Of a DNA stretch of 64,000 nt, positions 7,575-15,363 are shown one piece after another; position 1 is the stretch's first letter, and each line of letters starts with the position of its first letter. The translations under genes and the position numbers were made by a program. The notes beneath the pieces are model-generated. The model had not been told where the DNA came from and did not search any database. It saw only the letters and a program-made list of their open reading frames with translations. Location of the stretch: NCBI GenBank assembly GCA_963745945.1, contig CAVUZG010000004.1:1426001-1490000 (forward strand). Reading direction: 5' to 3'. The stretch comes from DATFVA01 sp963745945. GTDB lineage: Bacteria; Bacteroidota; Ignavibacteria; Ignavibacteriales; Ignavibacteriaceae.

Positions 7575-8270
7575 TCAGCTTTGTAGTCCTAGGAATGTGC
7601 CTTCACGGTTTATGCGGAATATCATATCCGGGTTTGCATTCAGCAATGCTCTTGACCTTCTTTCACTTTCTTTAAGTCGCACTTCTGCTAATTTGCTTGC
7701 GGTAATATCGCGGGATATACCCAGAACAGAAGTTATTTGGCTTCGGTCTGGTGAATAGACAGGCGCATAAGAAGTGCTAACCCATAAACTATTCTGGGGG
7801 AATTTGATTTCCCTTTCGACTAGCTGAGGTATTCCCGTACTATATACTTTGGCCATAGGTGCTTCCATTCTTTCCAGTTCTTGGTGAGGAAATAACTCAT
7901 TCATTCTTTTCCCGATCAGATAATTTGGAAGGGCATTAAAAGCTTTAGCAGCGGATTCATTCATATATTCAAGAACAAAATCTTTATTGATAATGAATAT
8001 TTGTTCAGAAGCGGAATTAGCAAGCGTACTGAATTTGATTTCAGTCTCAGTTAGCTTCTCTGTTCTTTCTTTTAGTAATTCTTCTAAGCTGGATCTTGTT
8101 GCTTTGATTTCTTCGGTAAGCATATTAATCCCTACCATTATCGCATCAATCTCGTCATCTTTTTGTGAAGGAATTAATCTGTCCTGATATTCGCCGGCTG
8201 AAATTCCCATAATGGCGTTTAGAATTTTAGAAATTCTTTCATCACCCGAAATATTGAGATTCTTGTTCAT
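7575..8270 (-). CDS. Kinase 1, N-terminal open frame: HAMP-like and PAS
   Basis: This 231-residue frame holds the true start of kinase 1 (MNKNLNISGDERISKIL). A HAMP-like amphipathic region at residues 10-75 (GISAGEYQDRLIP, DDEIDAIMVGINMLTEEI) leads to a PAS domain (EQIFIINKDFVLEYMNES) ending SRDITASKLAE, and to the first strand of PAS B before the frameshift at about 7590. Its ATG overlaps the TGA of the upstream gene, so the two are translationally coupled. Confidence 0.8.
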   Translation of the reverse strand: MNKNLNISGDERISKILNAIMGISAGEYQDRLIPSQKDDEIDAIMVGINMLTEEIKATRSSLEELLKERTEKLTETEIKFSTLANSASEQIFIINKDFVLEYMNESAAKAFNALPNYLIGKRMNELFPHQELERMEAPMAKVYSTGIPQLVEREIKFPQNSLWVSTSYAPVYSPDRSQITSVLGISRDITASKLAEVRLKESERRSRALLNANPDMIFRINREGTFLGLQS

Positions 8271-8647
8271 TTTAAATAACCCTTAAGCCAATCAATGGCT
8301 TCATCTTCGTTTGTAAATAGGCGGGTCGGGTATGGAGGTTTATTCAGGCCCAGGTAAAAATTTGCCAGCACTTTTGATATTGGGGATTCAACAATAAGAG
8401 CAAGGGCAGTCACAGTATCCATGGTTTCTTTTCTAGAATAAAATTGCCGGGCTTCTCTTGAGATTGACTTTTGCTGTCTCATATCAACAAGCAGGGGACT
8501 CGTTTTATTTTCGGTAATTTTTTTTATGGTTTCTATTAATTCCCGTGCTTTCTCTATTGTTTCATCCCCGGTAATACAAATAGCCTTTACAATCCCGTCA
8601 TCATGTAAAGAAATCTTATGGGATGAAGTGCTAATTTCATTTTTCAT
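8267..8647 (-). CDS. STAS/SpoIIAA-like (DUF7793-type) protein, kinase-coupled
   Basis: This is a 126-residue soluble protein with an AGAGG ribosome site before ATG 8647. The pattern PLLVDMRQQKSISREARQFY, TALALIVESPISKVLANF, then KPPYPTRLFTNEDEAIDWL is typical of small Bacteroidota proteins with a STAS/SEC14-like fold, called DUF7793. In this group they often sit beside PAS kinases. Here the stop overlaps the start of kinase 1 (ATGA), so both should be made together. A switch or anti-sigma-antagonist-like role is an inference from fold and neighbours. Confidence 0.65.
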   Translation of the reverse strand: MKNEISTSSHKISLHDDGIVKAICITGDETIEKARELIETIKKITENKTSPLLVDMRQQKSISREARQFYSRKETMDTVTALALIVESPISKVLANFYLGLNKPPYPTRLFTNEDEAIDWLKGYLK

Positions 8648-8808
8648 AGTAACGAACCTCTTTGCGTACTTATTTTACATAAGTCTTTATTATGTTCAAT
8701 ATTTTTGCTCATAATAATTAAATCCAGTTTGTGCTTATTACTTTTTCAACATTATTTCCCATTAATGGAAACTCTAGTATAAATGTGCTTCCTGTTCCAG
8801 GTTTACTT

Positions 8809-9834
8809 CTAATAGTTTATAGTTCCTCCTAATAAACCTATAAATTTTTTCGCTATAGTTAATCCCAACCCGGCTCCCTGATAACTTCTGCTGTATCCTT
8901 CGCTTGCCTGTCTGAAAGGGTTAAATATTATTTCCTGAAGATCTTCGGGCACGCCAATACCAGTATCTTCCACTTCAATTACAGCATTTTTTCCCTGTTT
9001 CAGCACTCTTAAAGTTATCTTTCCTTTTTGCGTAAATTTTATGGCGTTATTTAAAAGATTAGTTATTATTGAGCTAAACATTTCCGGGTCGACAAATGCA
9101 TTCAGACTTTCTTCCCTGGTTTCAAAATTCAGTGATAAACCTTTTTCTTCAGCCAGTGTGTTTAATAATTTTAATTGTTCGGCTAAATATTTTATTAAAT
9201 CCAATTCTTTTTTATTTATTTGTAGTTTTTCGGATTCGACCCTTGAAATATCAAGTATGTTATTAAAGGTTGAATTTAATCTTTGGCCGCTTATTTTTAT
9301 GGTGTTTACCATTTCAATTAAATCTTTATCCTTTAACTCGTTTATCAAAAATTCAGAGTAACCTAAAATGCCAATAAGCGGAGTCCTTAATTCGTGACTC
9401 ATATTTGCGAGAAAGGTTGTTTTTAACCTGTTCATTACCTCAGCTTTTTCTTTTGCCTCAATAAGCTCTTTCTCCTTTTTTTTCCTTTCTGTGATATCCT
9501 GGTTAATTCCATAGACTTTAACCGGGTTTCCCGATGAATCCTTCTGTACCATAAATTGAACGCTTACATCGGTTATATCATTATTATCTCTGAGTACTCT
9601 TACTTCTTGAATTCCTTTATATTCGGCATCGGCTGATTTTATTACTTCCTGCAAAGATTGGCCTACTTTAATTGCGTCATCCGGATGGACAAGATTCTTT
9701 GCAAACACTTCAGCTGACATTATGTTTCCGCCCTGTTTTTCGCGTGGAAGAACCGTGAATGAGCCTGTAATACTGCTCATTAAAAATAAAATTACCGGAA
9801 GCGACATCATATTCCCAGTAGCCAAGTTTTGCAA
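8809..9834 (-). CDS. Kinase 2, C-terminal open frame: PAS-HisKA-HATPase
   Basis: Real homology starts at about 9740 (EKQGGNIMSAEVFAKN), so the first ~30 residues of this 341-residue frame are read in the wrong frame. It covers the second half of the last PAS (ending NQDITERKKKE), HisKA with SHELRTPLIGI, and HATPase. It stops at TINY before the last strand, which continues in another frame to 8718. Confidence 0.75.
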   Translation of the reverse strand: MQNLATGNMMSLPVILFLMSSITGSFTVLPREKQGGNIMSAEVFAKNLVHPDDAIKVGQSLQEVIKSADAEYKGIQEVRVLRDNNDITDVSVQFMVQKDSSGNPVKVYGINQDITERKKKEKELIEAKEKAEVMNRLKTTFLANMSHELRTPLIGILGYSEFLINELKDKDLIEMVNTIKISGQRLNSTFNNILDISRVESEKLQINKKELDLIKYLAEQLKLLNTLAEEKGLSLNFETREESLNAFVDPEMFSSIITNLLNNAIKFTQKGKITLRVLKQGKNAVIEVEDTGIGVPEDLQEIIFNPFRQASEGYSRSYQGAGLGLTIAKKFIGLLGGTINY

Positions 9835-10285
9835 TTTCTGCAGCGGTCGACAAATTTGCTTCTGTTTTTTTAAGGTCGGTTATGTCCCTGAAGTACCATA
9901 TCCTGCCATAATATTGTTTAGCAGGCCCGTTCATTGGCGCCGAGTAGCGATCAAAGATCAGCCCGTTTTTTAATACAATTTCTTCCCGGCTTGTTTCATC
10001 TTTATGATCATAGAGGTACTTAATCCGGCTATAAAAAGACCGGGAATCTGCAACTTTATTAGTAACAAATTCCAGAATTGGTTCATCGGTATTACTTTCG
10101 ATTAATTTTTGCGAAACACCCCACATCTCAACAAAGCGTTGGTTATACGAAATGATCTTGCCGTCTTCATTAACAATAAGAATTCCGTCAATAGAAGTTT
10201 CCTGCTGTGTTGTGAGAAGCGTATTTTTGAATTGTAATTCTTCTTCTGCTAATTTTCGTTCTGTAATATCCCTGGCAATTCCCAT
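9710..10285 (-). CDS. Kinase 2, open frame with PAS domain
   Basis: This 191-residue frame starts inside the end of a PAS domain (MGIARDITERKLAEEE). It carries a full PAS (IDGILIVNEDGKIISYNQRFVEMWG, ending WYFRDITDLKK) and the front of the next (AKLGYWEYDVASGNFIFNEQYYR). The last residues after SSTR are frame-shifted noise. Confidence 0.7.
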   Translation of the reverse strand: MGIARDITERKLAEEELQFKNTLLTTQQETSIDGILIVNEDGKIISYNQRFVEMWGVSQKLIESNTDEPILEFVTNKVADSRSFYSRIKYLYDHKDETSREEIVLKNGLIFDRYSAPMNGPAKQYYGRIWYFRDITDLKKTEANLSTAAEIAKLGYWEYDVASGNFIFNEQYYRLIHGSSTRKTGRKHNVS

Positions 10286-10367
10286 TATGGCATAAGGTTT
10301 TCCATCCTTATCCAGCCTGACTGCGGTGGTTTCAACAAATATTTCTTCTCCTTTTTTTGTTCGTATC

Positions 10368-12248
10368 TTATATTCCTGCCGGGGCTTGATTTACACCATT
10401 TGCAACTACATACTCAATATTTTTAAAGGCTGTCGGTAAATCAACAGGATCTATTATATCTGAAAGTTTTAGTTTCTTAGATTCCTCAAGTGAATAACCA
10501 AAAAGATTTAATGCCTGATCATTTACTTCAAGGATTTGTCCGTTCAAATCAAAAATGTATACCAGCTCCAGTGAAGTATTAAAAATAGCATTATATCTGT
10601 TTTCGCTTATCCGCAGGGCTTCTTCTGTCAGCCTACGCCCTATGACGTGCCCCAATCTTTCTGCAATTAGGTTCAGCAGATTTCTTTCTTCCTTTAGAAA
10701 CGGACCTTCGTCCATCTTGGCTCTCTCCTCCAGATAGAAAACTTCAATACTGCCGCTTTTCTTGTCATTAATCTTAATGTCCGTCGACTGTTTCCAAATT
10801 GTCTCTTTATAATTGGTAGTTTTATATTCGTCTTTATCAATGATCATTCTGGCGCAGCAAATTTCGGGATATTGCCATCCCAACGGTATAGCCTTGACGA
10901 TTTGGTTAAACATCTCACCTGAGAAAATATCATCAGTTTCAAAGATCGATGCTATGGTGAATAGGCAAGTAAGTTCTTTAACTCTCTCATTGAGACTATA
11001 AGTAAGAACATCCTTTTCATTCTCCATCTGCCTTTGCTCAGTAATATCGCGTGAAAATACGATTACCTCCTCTTTACCGCTGGCAACCATGCGCGCGTTG
11101 TAATAATGTATTCCTGTTCCAGGCACAAATAGCTCGTATTCAAACGTTTGAGTTTTACCGGCCTCTAGCGTATTGTGAATCTGGAGATCCACCAAATCAG
11201 CGAATTCAGGCGGGGTAATATCACGATTCAACTTGCCAACAATACTTTCTGATTGGAAGTGAAGTTCCTTCTCCTCGGCTTTAAAGTCCAGGTATACTCC
11301 CTGGTCATTTAATCGAAACACCAAATCCGGAATGGCGTTTGAGATAGCTTTGTATCGCTCTTCGTGTTTTTTGCGTTCGGTTATATCAACTAACTGTGTA
11401 ATAAAATATTGGGGTTTGTTGTCGTTATCTAGCATTAATGTAGTAGAAACTATTACCCATATAATCTTTTTATCTTTTCTTACGTAACGTTTTTCAAAAG
11501 TAATTTTATCGATATCGCCCGCTATTAATTTATCATATAGCAATGAACCTATTAACAAGTCATCCGGGTGTGTGATATCCGAAAACGTCAAGTTCTTTAT
11601 CTCATTTTCATCATAACCCAACATTAATGTAAACGCGTTGTTAATACGCTGGAATTTTTTATCAAGGCCCACAATAGAAATACTGGTAGGAGCATATTCA
11701 AATGAATGCCGGAATTTTTCTTCGCTTTCTTTTATTTGTTTTTCAATTGCCATTCTTTTGAATGCGATCCCAATTGTTGTGCCAATTTCTTCTAAAAACT
11801 GAACTAATTCTAATGTTAACTTGCCCGGTTGTTTATCATTCAATTGAAGTAAGCCGATTATTTCATCGCCTGAATGGATGGGTATTAAAGCTACAGATAT
11901 CGTAATTTTCAGGTTACAACTGCTGCAATTATTGAAAGGGTAGTCTTTAGCTAAAGTGGAAGCAAGCAGTTCAGTTTTGGAATTAGTCCAAAAACTTCCG
12001 CCCTTCGTAAAAAATGGGAGTGATAGATCTGTACACCCGGATATAATACTACCGCATATACATTCAAATTTTGGCTTACCGTCGGAATCACAAATGATAT
12101 TGCCGTCCGGGTCCCTTTTATAAAGTATATGTTTTTTATCCATAAAATCGGGACTAAATCCAATTGTTTCAGTGTATGGATAATCTTCACCTTCCGTTAA
12201 ACGAATACCAACAGCTTCAAAATCAGTAAATTTCTTTATTTCTTCCAA
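10368..12248 (-). CDS. Kinase 2, central open frame: GAF-PAS-PAS-GAF-PAS
   Basis: This is a 626-residue frame. The GAF domain at about 1-165 includes CICGSIISGC and NNCSSCN cysteine clusters and GGSFWTNSKTELLAS, common to this GAF subfamily. It is followed by PAS domains ending LVDITERKKHEE and FSRDITEQRQME, a GAF-like region (LTCLFTIASIF to LLNLIAERLG) and the first part of a PAS (LVYIFDLNGQILEVND). The missing front of the first GAF linker (RLLTSSILSILNRHNDW) is found in another frame up to the T-run at 12324. Confidence 0.8.
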   Translation of the reverse strand: MEEIKKFTDFEAVGIRLTEGEDYPYTETIGFSPDFMDKKHILYKRDPDGNIICDSDGKPKFECICGSIISGCTDLSLPFFTKGGSFWTNSKTELLASTLAKDYPFNNCSSCNLKITISVALIPIHSGDEIIGLLQLNDKQPGKLTLELVQFLEEIGTTIGIAFKRMAIEKQIKESEEKFRHSFEYAPTSISIVGLDKKFQRINNAFTLMLGYDENEIKNLTFSDITHPDDLLIGSLLYDKLIAGDIDKITFEKRYVRKDKKIIWVIVSTTLMLDNDNKPQYFITQLVDITERKKHEERYKAISNAIPDLVFRLNDQGVYLDFKAEEKELHFQSESIVGKLNRDITPPEFADLVDLQIHNTLEAGKTQTFEYELFVPGTGIHYYNARMVASGKEEVIVFSRDITEQRQMENEKDVLTYSLNERVKELTCLFTIASIFETDDIFSGEMFNQIVKAIPLGWQYPEICCARMIIDKDEYKTTNYKETIWKQSTDIKINDKKSGSIEVFYLEERAKMDEGPFLKEERNLLNLIAERLGHVIGRRLTEEALRISENRYNAIFNTSLELVYIFDLNGQILEVNDQALNLFGYSLEESKKLKLSDIIDPVDLPTAFKNIEYVVANGVNQAPAGI

Positions 12249-12276
12249 TATATTTTTTATCAGCCGGGTCCAATCA

Positions 12277-12747
12277 TTATGTCTGTTTAATATTGAAAGA
12301 ATAGAAGAAGTTAAGAGCCTGTCTTTTTTTTGTTTGTATACGTTCGGTGATGTCTCTTATATTGCATTGAATTATTTTGTGGCTATTTGCGGAATAAGCA
12401 TTACTGACAAATTCTACATTAATCTTTTGTCCCGTGGAAGATTCAAGAACCAAATTATCAAAACGAACATATTCCTTTTGGTTCAATTCAAAAAATTTAT
12501 TTTTATTTGCCGCGATATCTTGAAAAAATCCTATTTCCCAGATTTTCTTTTGAAGAAATATTTTTTTTGAATAACCGAAAAGTTCAACTAAAAACGGGTT
12601 CACATCAATAATCTTTCCGGTTTCTGCGTCAAGGATAATAATACCGTCCTTTGCCGATTCAAAAAGGCGGCGGTAGCGGATTTCCGATAGGTGAGAGTGT
12701 TTCCTCCGTCCGTTTTCGTCTTGTAATATCCTGCGCAATTGTTGCAA
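12277..12747 (-). CDS. Kinase 2, open frame with PAS domain
   Basis: The homologous part runs from about 12690 (SEIRYRRLFESAKDGII) through one PAS domain to NIRDITERIQTKK. The residues before and after are frame-shift artefacts. This PAS is closely similar to the single PAS of the kinase at 15364 (YRRLFESAKDGILIL), which suggests domain sharing between neighbouring kinases. Confidence 0.7.
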   Translation of the reverse strand: MQQLRRILQDENGRRKHSHLSEIRYRRLFESAKDGIIILDAETGKIIDVNPFLVELFGYSKKIFLQKKIWEIGFFQDIAANKNKFFELNQKEYVRFDNLVLESSTGQKINVEFVSNAYSANSHKIIQCNIRDITERIQTKKRQALNFFYSFNIKQT

Positions 12748-13558
12748 CTATATTTTCTCCCTCCTCATCCAGAATATTTGCAGAATTCCATAAAATAGTC
12801 TTAACCTTTTTGCTTTTTGTTAAAATATCTACTTCAATAACATCCTGGTTATCAGCGATTAAATTATTATTGATTAACTCCATTGTTGAGACAATTTTAT
12901 TTTTGGGGAAAAGAATCTTAATATTCTTATCAATTACTTCGGCGTATTTGTAACCGCTGAGTTTTTCGAATTCAAGATTAAATCGCTTAATACGCATTGA
13001 AGAATCCCAGATAATAATTGGGGCATGAGCATGGTCCAGAAGTATATTCAGGTATTCGCTGGTTAAACGGTTCTTTTCGCTCAACTTTTTTTCTGCAAGT
13101 CTTCGTTCGGTAATATCCTCAATAGCAAGAAGAATTATTTTCTCTTTTCCAAATGCCCTTTCTATTTGCCGTGCATTCAAAAGCATAATACGTTTGCCGA
13201 TTGTCGAAAAATCGTGTTCCACTTCGTAGTTTTCAAAAGAAGTTTTTTCGGGGAGGATGGTTTCGAGCAGTTCTCTTAGTTTGGGAATATCCCACTGATG
13301 ATTACCAAGATCATAAAGAAGCTTTCCCAGGGTTTCTTCAGGATTTACTTTAAATACTTCATAGAATGAACGGCTGGCTGTGACTACCTTTAAATCGTGA
13401 TCGAGAACGACTAAAGGCTCCCGCACAGTATTGATTATATTCTCTGCAAATTTGCTGTTGTTATCGGCACTCTTCAATTTGGTTTTCAGCGGGGGAGAGC
13501 TATTTGCCGCAATGATTTTTTCTCTTCTATTTGTCTTTTTCATAATGCTTTCATACAC
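12659..13558 (-). CDS. Kinase 2, N-terminal open frame: two PAS domains
   Basis: This is the start of kinase 2 (MYESIMKKTNRREKI), 299 residues. PAS 1 (EPLVVLDHDLKVVTASRSFYEVF, ending AIEDITERRLAEKK) is of the type found in CheR/PAS kinases. PAS 2 (APIIIWDSSMRIKRFNLEF) ends IAQDITRRKRTEE. The final residues SPIGNPLPPPF are out of frame. An alternative start is the ATG at 13543. The receiver gene at 13594 lies 35 bp upstream on the same strand, so the two probably form an operon. Confidence 0.75.
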   Translation of the reverse strand: MYESIMKKTNRREKIIAANSSPPLKTKLKSADNNSKFAENIINTVREPLVVLDHDLKVVTASRSFYEVFKVNPEETLGKLLYDLGNHQWDIPKLRELLETILPEKTSFENYEVEHDFSTIGKRIMLLNARQIERAFGKEKIILLAIEDITERRLAEKKLSEKNRLTSEYLNILLDHAHAPIIIWDSSMRIKRFNLEFEKLSGYKYAEVIDKNIKILFPKNKIVSTMELINNNLIADNQDVIEVDILTKSKKVKTILWNSANILDEEGENIVATIAQDITRRKRTEETLSPIGNPLPPPF

Positions 13559-13593
13559 CTTATAATTGAAATGAAATAATTATGTGCGGAATA

Positions 13594-14055
13594 TTAGAGG
13601 TTTGTTTTATCTGAGAATATTTCCTTAGCCTTTGTTTGTTCAGTATCCTGTACTGTTGTTTTTTCTAAAGCACTTCCAATTAATTCAATAAGTTTATTGA
13701 ATTCGAAAGGTTTGGAAATATAGTGGGTTAGCCCCTCGTTAAGAAAGTGATTTTTGTCGCCTGCCAAAGCAAACGCAGTCATTGCAATGAAAGGTTTATT
13801 ATTATTGTCTTTAATTTTCTTCAGCTCTTTTGTCGCCTGTATACCGTTCATGTTTCCAGGTAAACCAATATCAATTAAAAATACATCATAATTTTTTTCA
13901 ACTGCATATTTTAATGCATCCTCGCCATTATTTACAAAATCCATATCATACAGGTTTTTTAATAACCTAAGCAGCAATTGTGTATTTACTATATCGTCTT
14001 CAAGGATTAACAGCCTTTGCTTTAAGTTACTTTTTATTTCTTTTTTCTCATCCAT
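13594..14055 (-). CDS. Single-domain response regulator (CheY-like receiver)
   Basis: I take ATG 14055 (MDEKKEIKSNLKQ) because AAGAG is eight bases before it; a GTG at 14064 is also possible. The 153-residue protein is one receiver domain. It has the acidic pair LILEDD, the phospho-acceptor in FLIDIGLPG, the switch Thr in IAMTAFA and the Lys in ISKPFEF. There is no output domain. It stands directly before kinase 2, so it is probably phosphorylated by it or feeds a phosphorelay. Confidence 0.85.
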   Translation of the reverse strand: MDEKKEIKSNLKQRLLILEDDIVNTQLLLRLLKNLYDMDFVNNGEDALKYAVEKNYDVFLIDIGLPGNMNGIQATKELKKIKDNNNKPFIAMTAFALAGDKNHFLNEGLTHYISKPFEFNKLIELIGSALEKTTVQDTEQTKAKEIFSDKTNL

Positions 14056-14128
14056 TACATTCACTCTTGCTTTGTAAAAACCAATTTATTCCCATTATTC
14101 TTATGGAGTGGGAACTTTAAAAAGTAAA

Positions 14129-14160
14129 CATTCTGCCTGCCGCAAGGCAGGTTCAGAATG
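14129..14160. terminator. Palindromic CCTGCC-type hairpin
   Basis: The inverted repeat CATTCTG-CCTGCC-GCAA-GGCAGG-TTCAGAATG lies 71 bp past the stop of the gene at 14231 and 65 bp before the receiver start. It probably ends transcription of the secreted-protein gene. The core CCTGCC/GGCAGG also occurs at 58622. Confidence 0.5.
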
Positions 14161-14230
14161 AAATTGAAGTTTTTTTTCAAAGCTGAAATTAAAACACTAC
14201 AAACCGGTATAAAATTAATTTAATACACGG

Positions 14231-14752
14231 TTATTTTTTATCTCTTTTCTGCTTGTTATTCTTTTTATTGTTATTGTTGTTGCCATTGTGATTACCGTTA
14301 TCGTGCTTCTGCTGTTTAACCCAGTTATTATGCTCGGGATGGTTTTTGTTCTGAAAATATTTTGAATCTCGGCTATCCCGGATCGGCTGCTGATCGTGAC
14401 GGTCTTTATATGAGGAATATTTTTCTCTGTAGCTCTTGCTATTCCGCCAGGGATTCCGCTCATTAACTACTACTTTATATGAATTATAAAAATCATAATT
14501 TCTATATCGTGATGGTAATCTTGAGCTGTAACGCCAATTCCCGTTTGAGTAATAATAATATCTTTGCCCGGGGACATAGTAGTAGACATCTATATCCGGC
14601 AAATAATAATATTCAACATAATCATAACCAGTGGGACCCCAGACTGGCTGACTATCCAGATTGAAGTTAAGATTAACACTTACCTGTGCATTTAAAGTGC
14701 TTGAACCGCCCCACAAAAAAAGTGCTGTAATTAATACTAAAAAGTAGCGCAT
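14231..14752 (-). CDS. Secreted Tyr-rich protein of a Bacteroidota stress family
   Basis: This is a 173-residue protein with an N-terminal signal peptide (MRYFLVLITALFLWGGSSTLNA). The mature part is rich in Tyr (DYVEYYYLPDIDVYYYVPGQ) and has the conserved block WRYSSRLPSRYRNYDFYNSYKVV. The tail is very rich in Asn, Lys and His. Similar secreted proteins with a GYDYVEYYYLP core are widespread in this lineage and have no known function. It is periplasmic or surface-located. Confidence 0.7.
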   Translation of the reverse strand: MRYFLVLITALFLWGGSSTLNAQVSVNLNFNLDSQPVWGPTGYDYVEYYYLPDIDVYYYVPGQRYYYYSNGNWRYSSRLPSRYRNYDFYNSYKVVVNERNPWRNSKSYREKYSSYKDRHDQQPIRDSRDSKYFQNKNHPEHNNWVKQQKHDNGNHNGNNNNNKKNNKQKRDKK

Positions 14753-14848
14753 AATGCTTCTCCTTTATTATTATGCAATTTTTGTCCGGTTTTCTTTAGT
14801 GTTTTTAATCAGAAAAAGCTAAAGCCTTAACACGGATAATTAAAAACA

Positions 14849-15220
14849 TTATTTTTTAAGAACCGGTTTTGTTTTCGTCATTTGCTTCGACTTCTCACTA
14901 TCATTCATCATCCCGCGCGGCTGCAGTTCAACAGTGTTGTCTTCTCCCGCTATACCTGTATTTTTATCAGAAATAATCATCTGATGCATTTCAGTATTGC
15001 TTAATATGGAATTTACAAGTTTCATCATTTCTTCTTTGTCTCCGCTCGTTTTTGCAATCATCATCTCCATCATCCTTCCGCGCAGTTCAGAATTGGATGA
15101 TATTTTATTCATCCAGGCATCAGTTTGGACATCAGCTGTAGTGCTGACGGTTTCAACTTTAGTTTGTGCAAACAGGGAGAATGGTATTAACAATACCAGC
15201 GTAACAATAATGTTTTTCAT
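14849..15220 (-). CDS. Small secreted Met-rich protein, unknown function
   Basis: ATG 15220 is preceded by AAGGAAAAGA and begins a clear signal peptide (MKNIIVTLVLLIPFSLFAQT), so the longer frame to 15247 is rejected. The 123-residue product has a Met-rich helical centre (RGRMMEMMIAKTSGDKEEMM) similar to small periplasmic proteins of this phylum, and a basic tail. One copy of the conserved block lies about 50 bp upstream, linking it to the DUF3494 genes. No function is known. Confidence 0.7.
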   Translation of the reverse strand: MKNIIVTLVLLIPFSLFAQTKVETVSTTADVQTDAWMNKISSNSELRGRMMEMMIAKTSGDKEEMMKLVNSILSNTEMHQMIISDKNTGIAGEDNTVELQPRGMMNDSEKSKQMTKTKPVLKK

Positions 15221-15270
15221 TATTCTTTTCCTTTTATTTTGTAGCAAACGTTACGATGATTTGCTATAGA

Positions 15271-15314
15271 GAATCAATAGAGCGAAAGGATGAAAAAGGG
15301 ACTACATCTTTGGG
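15271..15314 (-). promoter_or_regulatory. Shared upstream block, copy d
   Basis: On the minus strand it reads AAAGATGTAGTCCC, TTTTTCATCC, then TTTCGCTCTATTGA, about 50 bp before the small secreted protein. Together with the copies at 2515, 3849 and 5743 it defines a core of CCTTTTTCATCC plus TTTCGCTCTATT. Confidence 0.6.
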
Positions 15315-15363
15315 GGGTCTTATTTTTGGGGGAAGTTAAAAGTTCTGTTTCGAATCAATAATT

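Larger units (their letters stand above)
5800..8270 (-). pseudogene. Multi-PAS sensor histidine kinase 1, whole locus with four frameshifts
   Basis: Joined across the frameshifts, this is one kinase of about 820 residues. The order is a HAMP-like helical N-terminus with no transmembrane helix, PAS A, PAS B (broken), PAS C, PAS D, HisKA with ISHDLKSPFNGF, and an ATPase domain with NLLSNAVKFT, DDGVGIS and GLGLVL. PAS B can be read only by switching frame near 7590, 7541, 7424 and 7357 (DYKADSAELYA, KKNRDITPPEFADL, RDYEARMVASGKDEV, YAVVRDITDRKLAED). Each piece matches the intact PAS at 11041-11330 of the neighbouring kinase. It is cytosolic, and its start overlaps the stop of the small gene at 8267 by four bases. 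Confidence 0.8.
8718..13558 (-). pseudogene. Giant multi-PAS/GAF sensor histidine kinase 2, whole locus with five frameshifts
   Basis: Five open frames in a row form one kinase of about 1610 residues when joined: three PAS, a GAF, two PAS, a second GAF-like domain, three PAS, HisKA (MSHELRTPLIGILGYSEF) and HATPase (NLLNNAIKFT, DTGIGVP, GAGLGLTIAKK). Breaks lie near 12691, in an 8-T run at 12324-12331, in a C run at 10379-10384, near 9742, and near 8815. After the last break the next frame gives RSKPGTGSTFILEFPLM and stops at 8718, the normal kinase end. No transmembrane helix is seen, so it is a cytosolic sensor. Whether the breaks are decay or read errors is open. Confidence 0.8.
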
